A stretch of DNA of 64,000 nt, from NCBI RefSeq assembly GCF_902686445.1, contig NC_062223.1, positions 57,189,998 through 57,253,997 on the forward strand, given 5' to 3'. Of the stretch, positions 11,641-23,825 are shown piece after piece. Each line of letters opens with the position of its first letter. The first letter of the stretch is position 1. Origin of the DNA: Sciurus carolinensis. Lineage: Eukaryota; Chordata; Mammalia; Rodentia; Sciuridae. The notes beneath the pieces are model-generated. The model had not been told where the DNA came from. It saw only the letters and a program-made list of their open reading frames with translations, and did no database searches. A program made the position numbers and the translations under genes.

Positions 11641-12140
11641 ACACAATATTAACCACCATGGTGCTTCTTCTTCAGAAGGGAGGGACATCCTGAAAGCTTA
11701 GATCTATAAAACATAATCATGTGACCCCTTGCAATCAGGAGTGGACTTTGGGGGCATCCTACAAGGTGGCCACGACTGAGTGACACTAGATAGGGCAACA
11801 GGAGGTAAATGAGGGCAGGATTTCCTCAAAGGGAAACAGGGGGCAAGTGGCAAAGGGGTTAGACGAATCAGAATGTATCAGATAAAATTTACATAAAAAA
11901 GACATCTTTGCTAACTTTGCTCTCCATAGCTACTTTTAAATCCACCTTCTTTTGATGAATCCTCCTCCCATGCCCTTCTAGCACTTACCTCATTAATGAT
12001 GGTAAACTCACTCCATAAATAAAGAGTGTAGTAGAGAGGTAATTAATGCCAAGCTATCTGGTTCTGAATTTCTAATCATGCTCTACTTACATTAAAATAA
12101 GATTCCGGGCATGTATGACAGTCAATTTTACTTCAGTTAA

Positions 12141-12188
12141 AACACACACATACACACACACACACACACACACATACACACACACACT
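12141..12188 (+). repeat. (CA)n microsatellite
   Basis: An imperfect run of CA units with two TACA interruptions. Likely polymorphic. Confidence 0.93.
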
Positions 12189-13264
12189 GAAGTCAGTTAC
12201 TGGGGGAGATATTCAGGAACCATGGCTGCAATTGGCTTCCATATGTCACCCAAATATGTCGACTCTACTTGTGTGCTTGTCAGGATGTGGCACTGTCAGT
12301 ACTTTGTCTTCTATAAAGTCAAGGATGTGCAGAGAACAAAGATGTATCACACGAGCTGGTGGAACCCTGTTGAAAGGGGCCCAGGCTGTATTTGGTTCAT
12401 GATTCTATTTCTTAACAGCTCTATGCCTTGGACAAATCACTTCTCTTTTCTCTGTTGCAGTGTCTTGATGGCCTGATCTGTAAAGTGGGCATGTCTTAAG
12501 AAAATTGTGTTGAGAACTGTAGGTCTCAGCAGCTGTTGGTGACGAGTGTGAGCCCTGACTGCATCCAAGGTTGCCCAGTGCTTGCTGTGATCACTGGTCA
12601 TCCCCAGTGTGGCCTGAATTTTCAGTGTCAAAAGCCATGGTGAGGGAGGCGACAGCAGGTAGGAAAGTAGGTGTGTGGAGGGCTACCCTGGACCAAGTCC
12701 AGGGCCAACTGACTCATTAGACACTGTAGAGATAATGTTTAAGACCTGTGAAAACATTTTAACTTTGTTCTTGAAATCAGAAGAAAAAAGTAAATACCAT
12801 CTATCCTGGACTACCTCTGTCTGATGACAACAGTCATAAAATGTACTTTTTAGTGTACTTTGAAGGAAGGGTCCATGGAGGCAAATATGCTAAGGGTCCC
12901 TGCAAGTCCTCATATAGCCCCCACTAGATGCATATCCCTTGCTAATAGAAGCACGTGGACTTCCTGTGCCATGCTTCCAGACCCTGGTTTGCTTCTCTGG
13001 GACTGATGACTGTCCCAGCTGCACAGCTGAGCCTTCTGAAGACAATGCCCCAGATCAGGGAATAAGTGAGGATCCCAGCACCAGGACAGGCTGGAAGGGA
13101 GCTTCCTGGAGTGGGAGGGTGGTGAGCAGCAACTCTTGTCTCTGGAATCAAGCCTGCTGACCACTGTCTCATCTTCCAGGTGGAGGTCATTTCTCCTCCC
13201 TCTGTTGGTGAGAGTATTACCTGGTACACTCCTTCCAGAGAGCCATTTGTCAGTATTCAGCAAA

Positions 13265-13740
13265 ACTTAAAAAGCACATACTTTGGCTGAACAATTAAGC
13301 TTTCGGAAGTCCGTCTATCTTGCAGTTCTTTGTGTGTGACTGTGCAAAGATATAGGGGTAATGAGCACATTGTTCATGATGGCAAAAAAGCAGAACTAAA
13401 CGTCCAGCAGGAGGGCAATATTCAGTGGACTGCACAGAGCCAATAGCAACGCCAGACTGCAATGCAGCAGTTGAAGAGGGGGCACTTGACCTCAAAGTCA
13501 CCAGATGCCCGAGAGGTGCTGCAGTATGAAAGAACTTTGTGGGACAGTGAGGACAGTGACATTCCAACTAGGGGAGGATGTGAAAAAGTTTCTGGACTAA
13601 CACATAAGAACCTGTTCAAAGAAGTGACAGCTGGGACAGCAGGAAGGAGGAAAAATGGACATTCTATATTTGTTTTATACCTGTGCTATAAAATAAAAAA
13701 AAAAAACTGCATACCTTTTTTCTTATGGAAGTAAAAGAAA
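13265..13740 (+). repeat. Old L1/HAL1-type LINE relic
   Basis: Diverged LINE phrases: gagcacattgttcatgatggcaaaaaagc, gtccagcaggagggcaatattcagtgg, then a short A-rich end near 13690-13706. Not coding. Confidence 0.5.
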
Positions 13741-14039
13741 AAATAAAAGTCTAATTGTGGCTTCAGAAGAAGGCCAATCCTCCTCCAGCTTCAACTCTTT
13801 GCTCTATCTCAAGGTGAGTTATATCAGAACTGAACATTCTGGAAATATTTAGTGAGTGGAGATGAAAAAGTGGAAGCCAATAGCTGGCATCGGTGAGTTT
13901 CCTGGGGTCTCTGGGGAAGTGTTTCTGCTGCTCAGTGATGACCTGGCCCTCACCCCTCAGACAGACCTTCATTTCAGCTCTCTTTCTGGAAAGTCTTTCC
14001 CTATTAGACTGCACAAAGACAAGCCCTAAAGGCAGAAGT

Positions 14040-14222
14040 TTGGGTTTAAAACCAAGCTCACACTTCACAGAATAATTGAACATCCACAACCCTCAGTTTC
14101 TTCATTTGTAATTAGAATTGACCAAACCACAGTACCTGGAGCTTTGAGGAAGAAATGAGACAACTTTTATGAAAGCATTTAGCATCTTATCTAGCACATA
14201 GTAGGTACTCAGTAAAATCAAC
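14040..14222 (+). repeat. MIR relic
   Basis: Contains cctcagtttcttcatttgtaatt and catcttatctagcacatagtaggtactcagtaaa, the MIR core and 3' end in order. Confidence 0.7.
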
Positions 14223-15160
14223 TGCATCCTAAGTCAGCTGATGGGGAGAGGATGTGACTGGCAAGGAAGCCCATCATGACCCAAAGAGAACACTTCCTCC
14301 TAGAACCTGTGAGATGTGCCTGGCATTAAGGTCTGAGGATAGGATGACCCTGGCCTGACCCAAGCCTTCTACACCTGGTAGGGTGAGCAGACTCTCCAAG
14401 CTTCATGGGCTGGACAAGTCCAGACAGCTGCCTGAGTAGGATGGCGAGAAGCCATTGGGACAACTGCCCAATGCCACACACTGGGCCCTTTGTCCATCAG
14501 CGGAAGGAATGAGCCAATGCTGCATGTCCAGGTCCAGATACCATCACATTCCTGGGCCAGAGACAGCTCTGGGCTAAGGTCAGTCTTTCTGTGTGGCCTC
14601 ACCTGGGAACACTGTGTCTTGTCCCCTATCCAGACCCAGAATTGGGTCCTTCAAGGAAACCCAGACAGGATCTCCCCATCCTCAGCAATTATGCAGGGCA
14701 CTCCTCACCTGTAGCTACCTTGGAAGAGGAGGCCAGACCCAGGCCAGACCCAGAAGGGAGTATGAAGGATTGAGACCCCTATATTTCACCCACCCTGAAG
14801 ATGTGCTAGGCTGGCAATGAGGGAGGAAGCCATGCACATTCCTGCTTTGTCTCCATGATGGCTTGGGTGGCAGCCAGACCCGCCTCACAGGTTCAGAAGT
14901 ACTGACCTCACTTTGCTCCTGTAGCCAACAAAACAGCTCCCACACCATAGAGCCCTTTACAGTCTACAGAGCCCATGAGCCTCATAGCCATGTGAGCAGG
15001 CGTGGAGGGTTTTCATCACATTTTAGATAAGAAACAGACTCAGAGAAGTTCAAGCATTTGTCTGATATTCACCTGGGGGCAGAATTTGAACAGAGGCCAT
15101 GTAACTATGTGCTCAGTGCTTTTCCTCCAAAACTTCCGTTTCCCCTCCTCTGATCTCACT

Positions 15161-15287
15161 CTTTTTTTCTTTTCTTTTCCTTTCTTTTTTTTTTTTTTTT
15201 TTTTTTTTTTGGTAGTGCTGGGGATTGAACCCCTGAGCTCTGTGCAGGCAAGGCAAGAGCTATACCACAAGCGACATCCTCAGACTG
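15161..15287 (-). repeat. ID SINE, antisense, with long tail and 11-bp target-site duplication
   Basis: A T-rich tail (15161-15210) is followed by ggtagtgctggggattgaacccctgagctc...ataccacaagcgacatcc, the inverted ID body. The flanks ctgatctcact at 15150-15160 and 15288-15298 match exactly, so both insertion boundaries are defined. Confidence 0.93.
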
Positions 15288-15404
15288 CTGATCTCACTTT
15301 CGCCCTTTAACTGTGAGCAGGTTGGATTGGTTCCCAGGATGCTACAAGCTCTGTTGCCTTAAATAGGATACTGTAGAAGTTTCTAAGCATGTGTTGCTGT
15401 GTAA

Positions 15405-15419
15405 GGCCACCAGGTGGCA
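15405..15419 (+). promoter_or_regulatory. Candidate CTCF site
   Basis: The sequence GGCCACCAGGTGGCA fits the CTCF core (CCASYAGRKGGCR) at every core position and lies outside any repeat I recognise, 107 bp beyond the ID element's right duplication. Occupancy cannot be judged from sequence alone. Confidence 0.55.
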
Positions 15420-15849
15420 ATAGCAGCTATAGTTTCCCAGGACAGCCACCCAAGTGACTGAGATCCTGTCTGCCTATCAAGTTCAGCCTTGTAGAGCCAT
15501 AGCTTCAAATCCACACATGGATTGGTCTGGACAAGAGAGGGCAGATTCTTGATTATCTGCCCATCTTGGGCATTAGAACCAAAGAATGCCTGAGCTTCTG
15601 CTATATACAAACTAGCAGGGCTGACCCAGGTCAGGACCTGGTGGAGGAGAGCCAATTCCATGAACCTCCTTGGCACCAGTGCTCCATGGGCATAGGCATT
15701 GGGCAGAGCAAGAAGACATGAGATGCTGGCAGTCAGGTTGTCCCTGCAGCACCTCTTGTAGGGGTAGTAGGCATTCCACCAGGCTTTGTGGCAAATCACA
15801 CCCTCACTCTTGTCCATTCCAGACTTGGTATTGACTCATGAAATCAATT

Positions 15850-16080
15850 CTCTGCTCAGAGTGGCTGCTGATTGCACACTAAGTGCCAGATCCTGTGTTA
15901 AATGCCTTGTGCTCACCTCCTTTGTTTCTCACAAGCAGCCTATGAGGAAGGTCCTACTGGCGCCCCATTTTACAGATGAAGCAACTGAGCTTGAAAAAGG
16001 TTAAGTGACCCAAAGTCACTGAGGTAGGAAGTGGCGATCTAGCATTTGACCCTAAGTCTATATGACTCTCAAAGTTCACT
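15850..16080 (-). repeat. MIR relic, antisense
   Basis: Inverse MIR landmarks: aagtgccagatcctgtgttaaatgcc, cccattttacagatgaagcaactgagcttg, aaaggttaagtgacccaaagtcactgagg. Confidence 0.7.
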
Positions 16081-16319
16081 TTCTGAAAACAGTTTAGTTG
16101 AATGAGAGAATAAAAGGCATGGGAGGGAGAAGTGGGAGAAGGCAAAAGTATAATGCGGGTCATGGAGGACGGGACCTCAGTGCCTGGGAATTTTCTGTTC
16201 CAGTCTTTGGAAGTGATACCATTGCAGGGTCTGAACTGCTCTCTGGATCCCTTGTGGCAAGAATCTCTGGATTCCTTGTACTGAGAAGTTGCCCAGACTG
16301 CTGGCTGCTGTTGGAAGCA

Positions 16320-16465
16320 GCAGAGTAGAGGTTAGGAGCATGGGCTCTGGGGCCAGGCTGCCTGAGTCACTAGCTGGGTGACCTTGAAAGTGACCGTGGT
16401 CTCTCTGTACCAGTTTCCTCACCTGTAAATGTGGAGATGGCAATAACAATTGTGTCTGGCTCACC
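16320..16465 (+). repeat. MIR relic
   Basis: Contains gttaggagcatgggctctggggccaggctgcctgagtcactagctgggtgacc and agtttcctcacctgtaaatg, a well-preserved MIR 5' half. Confidence 0.8.
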
Positions 16466-18131
16466 CAACACTCACCCAACGGAATAGTGGCCTTCCTTTG
16501 TACCTGTGGCAGCTCAAGGACTTTCAAAGAGGCGTCACAAGGTCCCTGCACTGAAGCCTGTTCTCCTCATAGTGCCACAAACTGTCCTACCCAGTCTCCC
16601 CTAACAAAGGAGCCCTTTTGCCAATGCTGCCTCCTGAGCCTGGTGTCAGGAGACCAGGTTCAGGGGCCGGTGTCAGCTGCAGCCCACCCCCGTCCTCCCT
16701 TCAAATGCACCCACAAGCTCCCCGTTAGGAAAAGTCATCCTATACTTCTGGTCTCCACATTTCCTGTGGAATCAAGCAGATGGAGCTATCTTTCATCTCC
16801 TGGATGTGCTTCTCCCACATCTGTCACCCACATTTAAGATCTACATCTATAAAACTGGAAATCCAACCCAGGCCGGGCTGGGCTGACAGGCTCTGGGTGG
16901 ATCCTCAGCAGACTGGAGTCTGGAGCCCCTGCCCTGCCCGGGCCGTGTCACACTGCACAGAAGCACACTTGGTGTGGACGCAGGAGAGGGACTCCAGTCA
17001 GGGACCTCTGTTTAGAGGAGCAGAGAGGCCTGGAGGATTCACCTCTCCAGAAGTCCCAGGTGGCTCTACCTCCCAGCACTGCAGGGGAAGGAGGCCTCCC
17101 CTGTTGAAGTTTCGAATGCCCAAAGCTTCATGTTCAAAGCAGCCCAAATTTTACTTTCACCTTTTTACGTATGAAGTTCTATGTTATACAGTCACATCTT
17201 CTCCCAAACCAGAAAACATCAATTCAAGTACAGAAATTCAAGTGGTGACCATCACTAACTGCTCCAAGCGCCGCTGGGACAGGGGAGTTTCCGGGGCTTG
17301 CTTCCTTCACTGTCAGGTTGTCGGCTCTTCCACTGTCAGCCACGGTGTGGCTGTCAGAGTCCCTACTTATCTCAGTCCTCCCAATCAGCTGCTGGGGATC
17401 TACTTAGGGCTCAGAAATCAGATAATCACTAGTCTCAGTCACCCTTCATGGGATCTGATATGCGTGTCCGACTTCCCAGTAAAGGCATTGCATTAGCTCC
17501 TTCCAGTACCCTGTGAAGCAGGAAAGCTCATCGATGTTTTCTGGATGAGGAAACAGCTCTGAGTGTAATGGCCTGGCACACAAGCATGGGTCTAAGAAGC
17601 AGCAAGGATGGGTCTTGAACCCAGTCCTTTGACCCCAGAGTCTCTGACTGGGACTACACGGTGATGCTACCTTCTACCTCAATTCCCAGCCTTGGAATTA
17701 TCTATGGGATGGCCCGGCCCCTTTCCTTCCTTCTCTTTCCCTTTCCTCCTCTTTCCAATAATGTGGTTAATGCCTGGTTGCCCCACTGGGTTGTAAGATC
17801 CATGAAAGGATGGATCAGCACTGTGCCTCAGACATAGAAGATGCTTCATCTTTAGATTCACTCTCTTCTTCCTCTTACCCTCAATTTTTCTTATCTCCAT
17901 CTTCACTTTTGTCCTCAAAATCAGGCTCAGGAGTGCCTTCCTTGAGATTGTCCAAGTCTCCCTTCAGTGTCTGGGGCTGGCCTGGTTACCACTACTTCTG
18001 ACCCAGATCTATTGGGGTCTTTGTTCTCAGTTCTCCCTGCAAGACACTCTCTGTACCCCCACCCACTCACAGTGTGTCAACCAGATGCCCCAAGGAGCTC
18101 CAGGAATGACCTCAATGGTGGATTTTTTTTT

Positions 18132-18151
18132 GGGGGGGAGGGCGGGGTGGG
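18132..18151 (+). other. G-quadruplex-forming motif
   Basis: Four G runs (7, 3, 4 and 3 bases) separated by single bases A, C and T. Single-base loops predict a very stable parallel quadruplex on the plus strand, that is, the non-template strand is opposite for NAV2. It follows a run of nine T and precedes telomere-like CCCTAA units at 18161-18176. Confidence 0.75.
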
Positions 18152-18464
18152 CTCCATGGTCCTAACCCTAACCCTGATTCCAGGGTGGATTGCTCTTCCC
18201 GGCTGGCACTGTCATCCCTTCCTGGGATTGTGAGGTTGTATGCCAAAACAGGGCTGGCACACTGATGTTTGGCAAGAAACTTTTCAAGATAGGGGCCCCT
18301 CAAAAAATCTTTTCCAGGTGTCCTACATCTCCTAGGGGAGGCTCTGCCTCTGCGATCCCTAAAGAAAGACTCCACTGATGAAAACTGATTAAAACGAACA
18401 CCAGGGACAACCGTAATCAGCATCTTATACCGCAGAGCTGGGGGAGATGATGTCACCAGAATAT

Positions 18465-18570
18465 GGACTTCGGAGGGGTTAGATTTGAGTTTGAATCCCA
18501 GCTCTGCTTTTTGCTAGATGGGTGGCATTGGACAAGGGCCTTCCCTCTCCCCTGGGAATGAAGCGTGCGC
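18465..18570 (+). repeat. MIR relic (5' half)
   Basis: Contains gatttgagtttgaatcccagctctgctttttgctag, a MIR 5' box, with a degraded core. Confidence 0.6.
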
Positions 18571-18699
18571 ATTTCAGCATAGGGGTTTTGTGACAGTTCG
18601 GTTCTTTAAAGGCCCCCAAATCTTTTCTAATTACTTGCATTTTGTGTCCTGACTCCAGATGGCCGGGGAAGGTAGCTGACAAAATGTTTATGAGGACAG

Positions 18700-18890
18700 A
18701 CACCTGGCCCAAGTCCTAGCGAGGCCACCAATGAATTCTCTGATCCTTAGTAAGTTGGTTAAACTGCATAGCCCTGTTTTTCCTTCTGTAAAATGGATAT
18801 AATAAATGTCCCTTCCCTATAAGCTTATTGCAAGGCTGCCATGAGAAGTCTTACCTCAACGGCTTTCAACAAGTGATGGTTATTAAACTT
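18700..18890 (+). repeat. MIR relic
   Basis: Contains tccttctgtaaaatggatataataaatg and the degraded 3' part ending near ggttattaaac. Confidence 0.65.
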
Positions 18891-19839
18891 GAAATTGATC
18901 TCTAAGTCAAACAAGGTATTTGCTTAGCATGTACCCAGCTCAGCTTCCATCCGTCCTGGGACTAAAGAATGACACTCCCCGAGAAGAATTGGAATATTTT
19001 TAGGGTGTCTAATGCTGACCATGGTTCTCATCAGGGCTCAGTAGGTCAAGTTCTATGAAACATGCTGGCAAAGACTTTGCTTGGATTTCTTCTCTTTCCA
19101 CTTGAGCAAAGCTGTAGATCCTGGTACTGCCATGCAGGTCCTCATGATCTGTGCCCTGCCCAGCCCACCAGCCCTGGAACCCAGCAAGAGGGGGCCTCAA
19201 AGGCAGACTGACAGTAAGCTGCTCTCGTTTTCTTGAAATGAAGCTATTTTAATCTAGCAGCAGTGGAAACTGCATACATTAACATAATCTCAACTTTACC
19301 AACTACATCCAGTTTATTTTTAAAAATATGTCCCATGATCAAAAGAATCATCCAGTTTGTGTGAGAGCATGAGACACATGATCACAGCTGCCTTCTATGT
19401 GTGGACAACGTGTTTTAAACCCCTCCAGGGTCTCACCTCTGTCCCTTGAGCTTCCATTTCTGAAGACAGATGCTGTGGCCTTACAGATGCCAGCAGGTCA
19501 GGCTGATGTTGCCCCATATCGAGCAGATGGCAGCTCATGGCACCAGGTGGGCAGCCCCCAGTGTTCAGGCTCCTTCCTCCCCTCAATGCCAGACTCCCAA
19601 CCTCCATTTGTTCCTCTCTTCCCTGCAGGTTATTTTTACCATGACAGAAGGAAAAAAGTGATGCAATTTCTCTGCATTTTACCCTGAAACAGTCACACTA
19701 GCTTCCTCAAAAAAGCACCCAACAGATGGCTCTGGTCCCTTTAGATTAGGGAAGCAGCAAAGCTCCCAGGCTGTCGGCAGGTTATTAAAATGTATGCACC
19801 ACGCAGGAGGAATGGCTTCAGACTTCTTTGTTCAGAAGG

Positions 19840-20035
19840 TGCAGAGGTTAGGAGTTTGAGTACCGGATCCGATTTAGCTGCTTATTTCTAAGTAGGTGAC
19901 TTAGCCTCAAGGTGCCTCCACTTCCTCCCCTGTAAGATGGGGTTAATGACAGGGCTTATTTTATGGAAAAATTGTGAAGATTAATTCTTTAGTCCAATGC
20001 CTGACACATAATAGGTGCTCTGTAAAGTATTGGCC
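19840..20035 (+). repeat. MIR relic
   Basis: Contains cagaggttaggagtttgagtacc, aggtgacttagcctcaaggtgcctcc, tgtaagatggggttaatgac and cctgacacataataggtgctctg: nearly full-length order. Confidence 0.75.
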
Positions 20036-20324
20036 ATAGATTTTACTGCCTCTGATGCAGAACTTTGGGGGGCTAGAAAGGAATTCTACAAGGTCCTCTC
20101 CAGGATGCGAGGAGAAAGAGGGCTGTTCCCAGGGCCAGGCTGACCATGGTACCAGGGATCTGACTTAAAGAGCCAACAACACTGAGCAGCAGCCCAGGCT
20201 CAACTTGCTGTCAGCCTGCAATGAATAAGGCTGAACCTCCAGGTCCTGGCTTGGTCCCAAAGCCCATGGAGAAGCTTTAGCCACCTGGAGTCCATCAAAG
20301 TGGGACTGGGGCAAAGCTTCCGCT

Positions 20325-20535
20325 TACATTTAGTGAACATCTACTATGTGCCAGTTTCTGGGCTAAGCATGTTACAGGCTGTCTATGATTTATACCTCTC
20401 AACATTGTGAGGAAAGTGCTATCACTGTCCCCATTTTACAAATGAGAAAACTAAGAGTCAGGAAGTGAAATGACTTGTCCAAGGTCATGCAGCAAGTCAG
20501 TCTGAGGCTGTGATCAAACTCTGGCTTGGCCAACT
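20325..20535 (-). repeat. MIR relic, antisense
   Basis: Inverse MIR: tactatgtgccagtttctggg, ccccattttacaaatgagaaaactaag, acttgtccaaggtcatgcagcaag. Confidence 0.75.
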
Positions 20536-20870
20536 AAGGACCTCCTGCTTATAATGAATGCAGACTACCAGGTGGGAAGGAAGGCTGGTCTCAGGATACT
20601 CAGGGCTGGACCCAGCCCTCCATGGCACACCTGGCACAGAGAATGTGTGGTTTATGGCTTTGTTGTAGGTTGGGTGCAACAATTTGGTTTCCAGGCACTG
20701 CTGGGGTTAGGTATTTCTGGGGGTAGGGGGCAGAGGACAAGTAAATGAACCTCTTCTTCCCTGCCTAACCTCTTGAGATTACTCACAGCCCAACCTTCTC
20801 CAGCCAAGTTTCTGAAGCTTGGATAAAATGCCCATGTGTGACCTGAAAGGAGGGATCCCTTAATCCAGGG

Positions 20871-20911
20871 TTGGCACGTGGCTCTACCACTAAGCCACAT
20901 CCCCAGCCCCT
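20871..20911 (-). repeat. Short ID SINE fragment, antisense
   Basis: The fragment ggctctaccactaagccacatccccagcccc is the inverse of the ID 5' end; the rest of the element is missing. Confidence 0.75.
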
Positions 20912-21359
20912 TGAATGACACGAACATGGATTGCTTTACATCCTACTGAGCAGGAGTGAAAGAGAAGAGTCCAAGGGCAAGGGCTCAGGGTGGTTGCATT
21001 TTGAGGCAGCGCACCCTGATGGAAGGGACTGGCCAGCACAGGCCTTGTCAAAGCTGACCATCCAATGTCCCCTTCCCTGCAGCCACCCGCAGACAGAAGC
21101 TGATGATCTCACTCACGGTGAAGTGGCTGTGTTTGGCACTGATGTCATATTCTTCCTTTCAAATATCACAATTCCATTTTAACAGAGGCATTTAGGAAAT
21201 TGCAAGCTTGCCTTTGCTGGTTCAGTCATCACTTACCAATGCCTACCGTCAGGAAATCGACTCCCCCAAAAGTAATAGGCTTACGTTGGAGTCACTAAGA
21301 GCCTCCCATTCTTTCATCTTCTCAACATGATCACCAAGTGCAGCCCTCATTCTTCCATG

Positions 21360-21490
21360 ATTCTTTTCTTTTTCTTTCATTTTTCTTTTCTTTTCTTTCT
21401 TTCTTTTTTTTTTTATGTGGTGCTGGGGATGAACCCAGGGCCATGCACATGCTAGGAAAGCACTCTACCACTGAGCCACAACCCAGCCCC
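21360..21490 (-). repeat. ID SINE, antisense, with T/C-rich tail
   Basis: A pyrimidine tail (21361-21414) precedes atgtggtgctggggatgaacccagggccatgcac...ctaccactgagccacaacccagcccc, a full inverted ID body. Confidence 0.93.
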
Positions 21491-21554
21491 TATGATCACT
21501 CTCGGGTCTGCTTGTTCCTTTCCAGTCTCAAGGTCCACCCCTACTTCAGGTTCT

Positions 21555-21712
21555 TAGCAACACTGTGCCTCAGTTTCCCCATGTGTAATAGTAGACATAT
21601 CTATACCATAGGCTCACCCTATATGATTGTTCTGAGCCTTAAACAAGTTGACCCAGGTAAAATTCTTAGGCTAGTACCACTAGCAGATGGTGACCACTCA
21701 ATAAATGTTGGC
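21555..21712 (+). repeat. MIR relic
   Basis: Contains gtgcctcagtttccccatgtgtaatag and gtgaccactcaataaatgttgg. Confidence 0.7.
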
Positions 21713-22859
21713 CAGCACCCCAGCACCCTCCCACTGCTGGCTGCAGCAGCTGCAGGATCAGTGGCAGTGCCCCTTCAGGCCTTTAATCTGCCTCCTTTGC
21801 CATATCCTGAGACTCTCTTTTACACTATTTTTGGCTTGCCCTCCACTGCTCAGAATTCATTATGGCTCCCTGCTTTCTGGGATTAGACTAAATGTTCCTG
21901 CTTGGCTTCTAAGGTCCTCATTCTCCAACCCGCCTTGCAACCTCACCTTCTGGTAGGTCTGCAGCGAGAGCAGGCCACCTTACTGTCATCATTTACTGCA
22001 CCAGGGCCAAGTTCATTTCTGCTGCTAGGTACAAGCTCCAAGGAAACCCTCTTTCTTCCCTCTGTGTATCCAAAATGCAACAGGTGGTATAAAGCCCTCT
22101 GTGTGGCAGGTGGAGTGTCTCAAGTCCTCAGTTGGAACCCTGAAGGAGATCTCATGCCTTCTGCTGTTTCGTCTCCCCTAAAGCACACAGTCAGGCACAG
22201 GGGGGTCATCGAGGCGTGTGCTCCAGGACCAAGAGACTTGCACTCAAAACTCGGTGCTGCTATTTCCTAAGCAACCCTGCTCAAACTATTCAGCCTCTAT
22301 CTCATTTCACTTATCCAGAAAATGGGTCTAAGTCCTAATCCCAGAGGGTGGGCAGGGGGACAGAACTGGCTCTGAAAGAAGCACCAACGTGGTACTGGGC
22401 CCGGGCAAGCACTCAGTGGAGGCTAGCTCCCTGCCCCGGCTCCAGCCCTCAGGGTTGCTGGTTCTGCTTCTATCAGAAACCGGAACTCTGCCTAAAGGAG
22501 CAATTCAACCCACCTGCTTATCTACGGGGGACATTATCAGCTAAAGTTTGCCTTCTCCAGTGAGAAGCCCACCTCTATCCTCTCCCCCAATACTTGCTCT
22601 TTTCAAAATCCTTTTGTGTTCAAGACAACAAAACTAACATCCATGCTCAGAGAGCAACTGTGCAGGCATCAGTGAACAGAAAGGTTTGAGAGGACAAGGG
22701 GGTTCTGAGTCCAGCTAGTCCCCAGAGAGGTATTCAGCTGAAAGCTAGAAGCAGAGTCCCTGAAGGCTAGGTGACGAAAGTCCTCCTAAGATGTCTGGGT
22801 GAAGCCAGGGCTTGGAAGCCAGGCCTGAGTGAAGCTGAAGCCACTCCTTTAGCTGTGCA

Positions 22860-23140
22860 TGCACAGGCTGGTCACTTAACTTCTCTGAACTTAATTCTCC
22901 ACCTGTTAATTACTACCTCCTAAGGGTGTTATAAGACTCAAATAAGACCTTAACAGTTGCTTGCTTCCTTGCCAAATGTTAAGCAATTTATAAGGATGGT
23001 TTCTTTTCATCTTCTCAGTCACACCCATGAGGCCCCATTTCACAGAGGGGAAAACTAAGGCACAGAGATGTTAAGTACTGAACTGAGGTCACACAGCATT
23101 TGAATCTAGGCCTGTTTGAATCTCTAGGTCATGCTCCTCA
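22860..23140. repeat. Two abutting MIR relics in inverted orientation
   Basis: A sense fragment at 22860-22990 (tggtcacttaacttctctgaacttaattctccacc...aagactcaaataag) is followed by an antisense one at about 22995-23140 (cccatttcacagaggggaaaactaaggcacagagatgttaag...aggtcacacagc). Confidence 0.65.
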
Positions 23141-23469
23141 TCATGATCATTTGCAAAGAGTAAAATATAAATATCTGGTATTACTGTTTTTCACCTGATA
23201 AGAAGACGGCTTTAAAGACTGACAATAATGCTCAGAGATGTAACTAGAGGTAGTGAATCAGTGTGCTAAGAGTATGCAGGGGCATGGAGCAGGGACAGGG
23301 TCCAAGCATTCGGCCCACTGTATTTCCCTCTCCTTCAACTCCTCGCCTCCTGCTGGCTTGCCTCCTGCCGCTGCCAATTCCATCTAGAACCCTGCAGCTT
23401 GCAACACATGTTCGTATCCTTCCTTGTACTTGGAACCTCACACTGGTCCCTAAAGGCAAGAAGACTGTT

Positions 23470-23605
23470 CCCCTTTACAGAGGAGGAAAACCAAGCCTAA
23501 GAAAAGTTCAACACCATATGCAGCTTGAGCCACTTAGCTAGTCAGCTCAGTAACGTAGGCTAGGATTTCAAGTTGAATCCCCTGATTCCGAGACCCCTAT
23601 TCTGG
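23470..23605 (-). repeat. MIR relic, antisense
   Basis: Contains ctttacagaggaggaaaaccaagcc and a degraded acttagctagtcagctcag. Confidence 0.5.
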
Positions 23606-23679
23606 TCCTAGAGGTGGAGTAAGCCCCTCCAAGACTTCTTCCACCCACCTGCAGCGTTTGTGGCTTGCTGAAATGCGAC

Positions 23680-23825
23680 TGCTCTTTTGTTCAACTGTGA
23701 GTCTCCCCTGCTGGTCTTCTCTCTAGCTCCTTTGAAGGCAAGGACCTCATCTGTCCCATTCACTATTAAATCGCTAGGGTTCAGCCATTGTGACATGAAG
23801 GTGCTCAGAAAAGAGTTGCTGACTA
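23680..23825 (+). repeat. L2 LINE 3'-end relic
   Basis: Contains tagctcctttgaaggcaaggacctcatctgtccc and the decayed terminal tgctcagaaaagagttgctgac. Confidence 0.6.

Noticed and set aside
16780..17496. Open frame of 238 codons starting with ATG on the plus strand
   Set aside because: No recognisable domain, low-complexity composition, no splice-bounded exon shape, and located in intron antisense to NAV2. Most likely chance.
18161..18176. Interstitial telomere array
   Set aside because: Only two CCCTAA-type units; too short to call a telomeric array, so kept only as context for the quadruplex finding.
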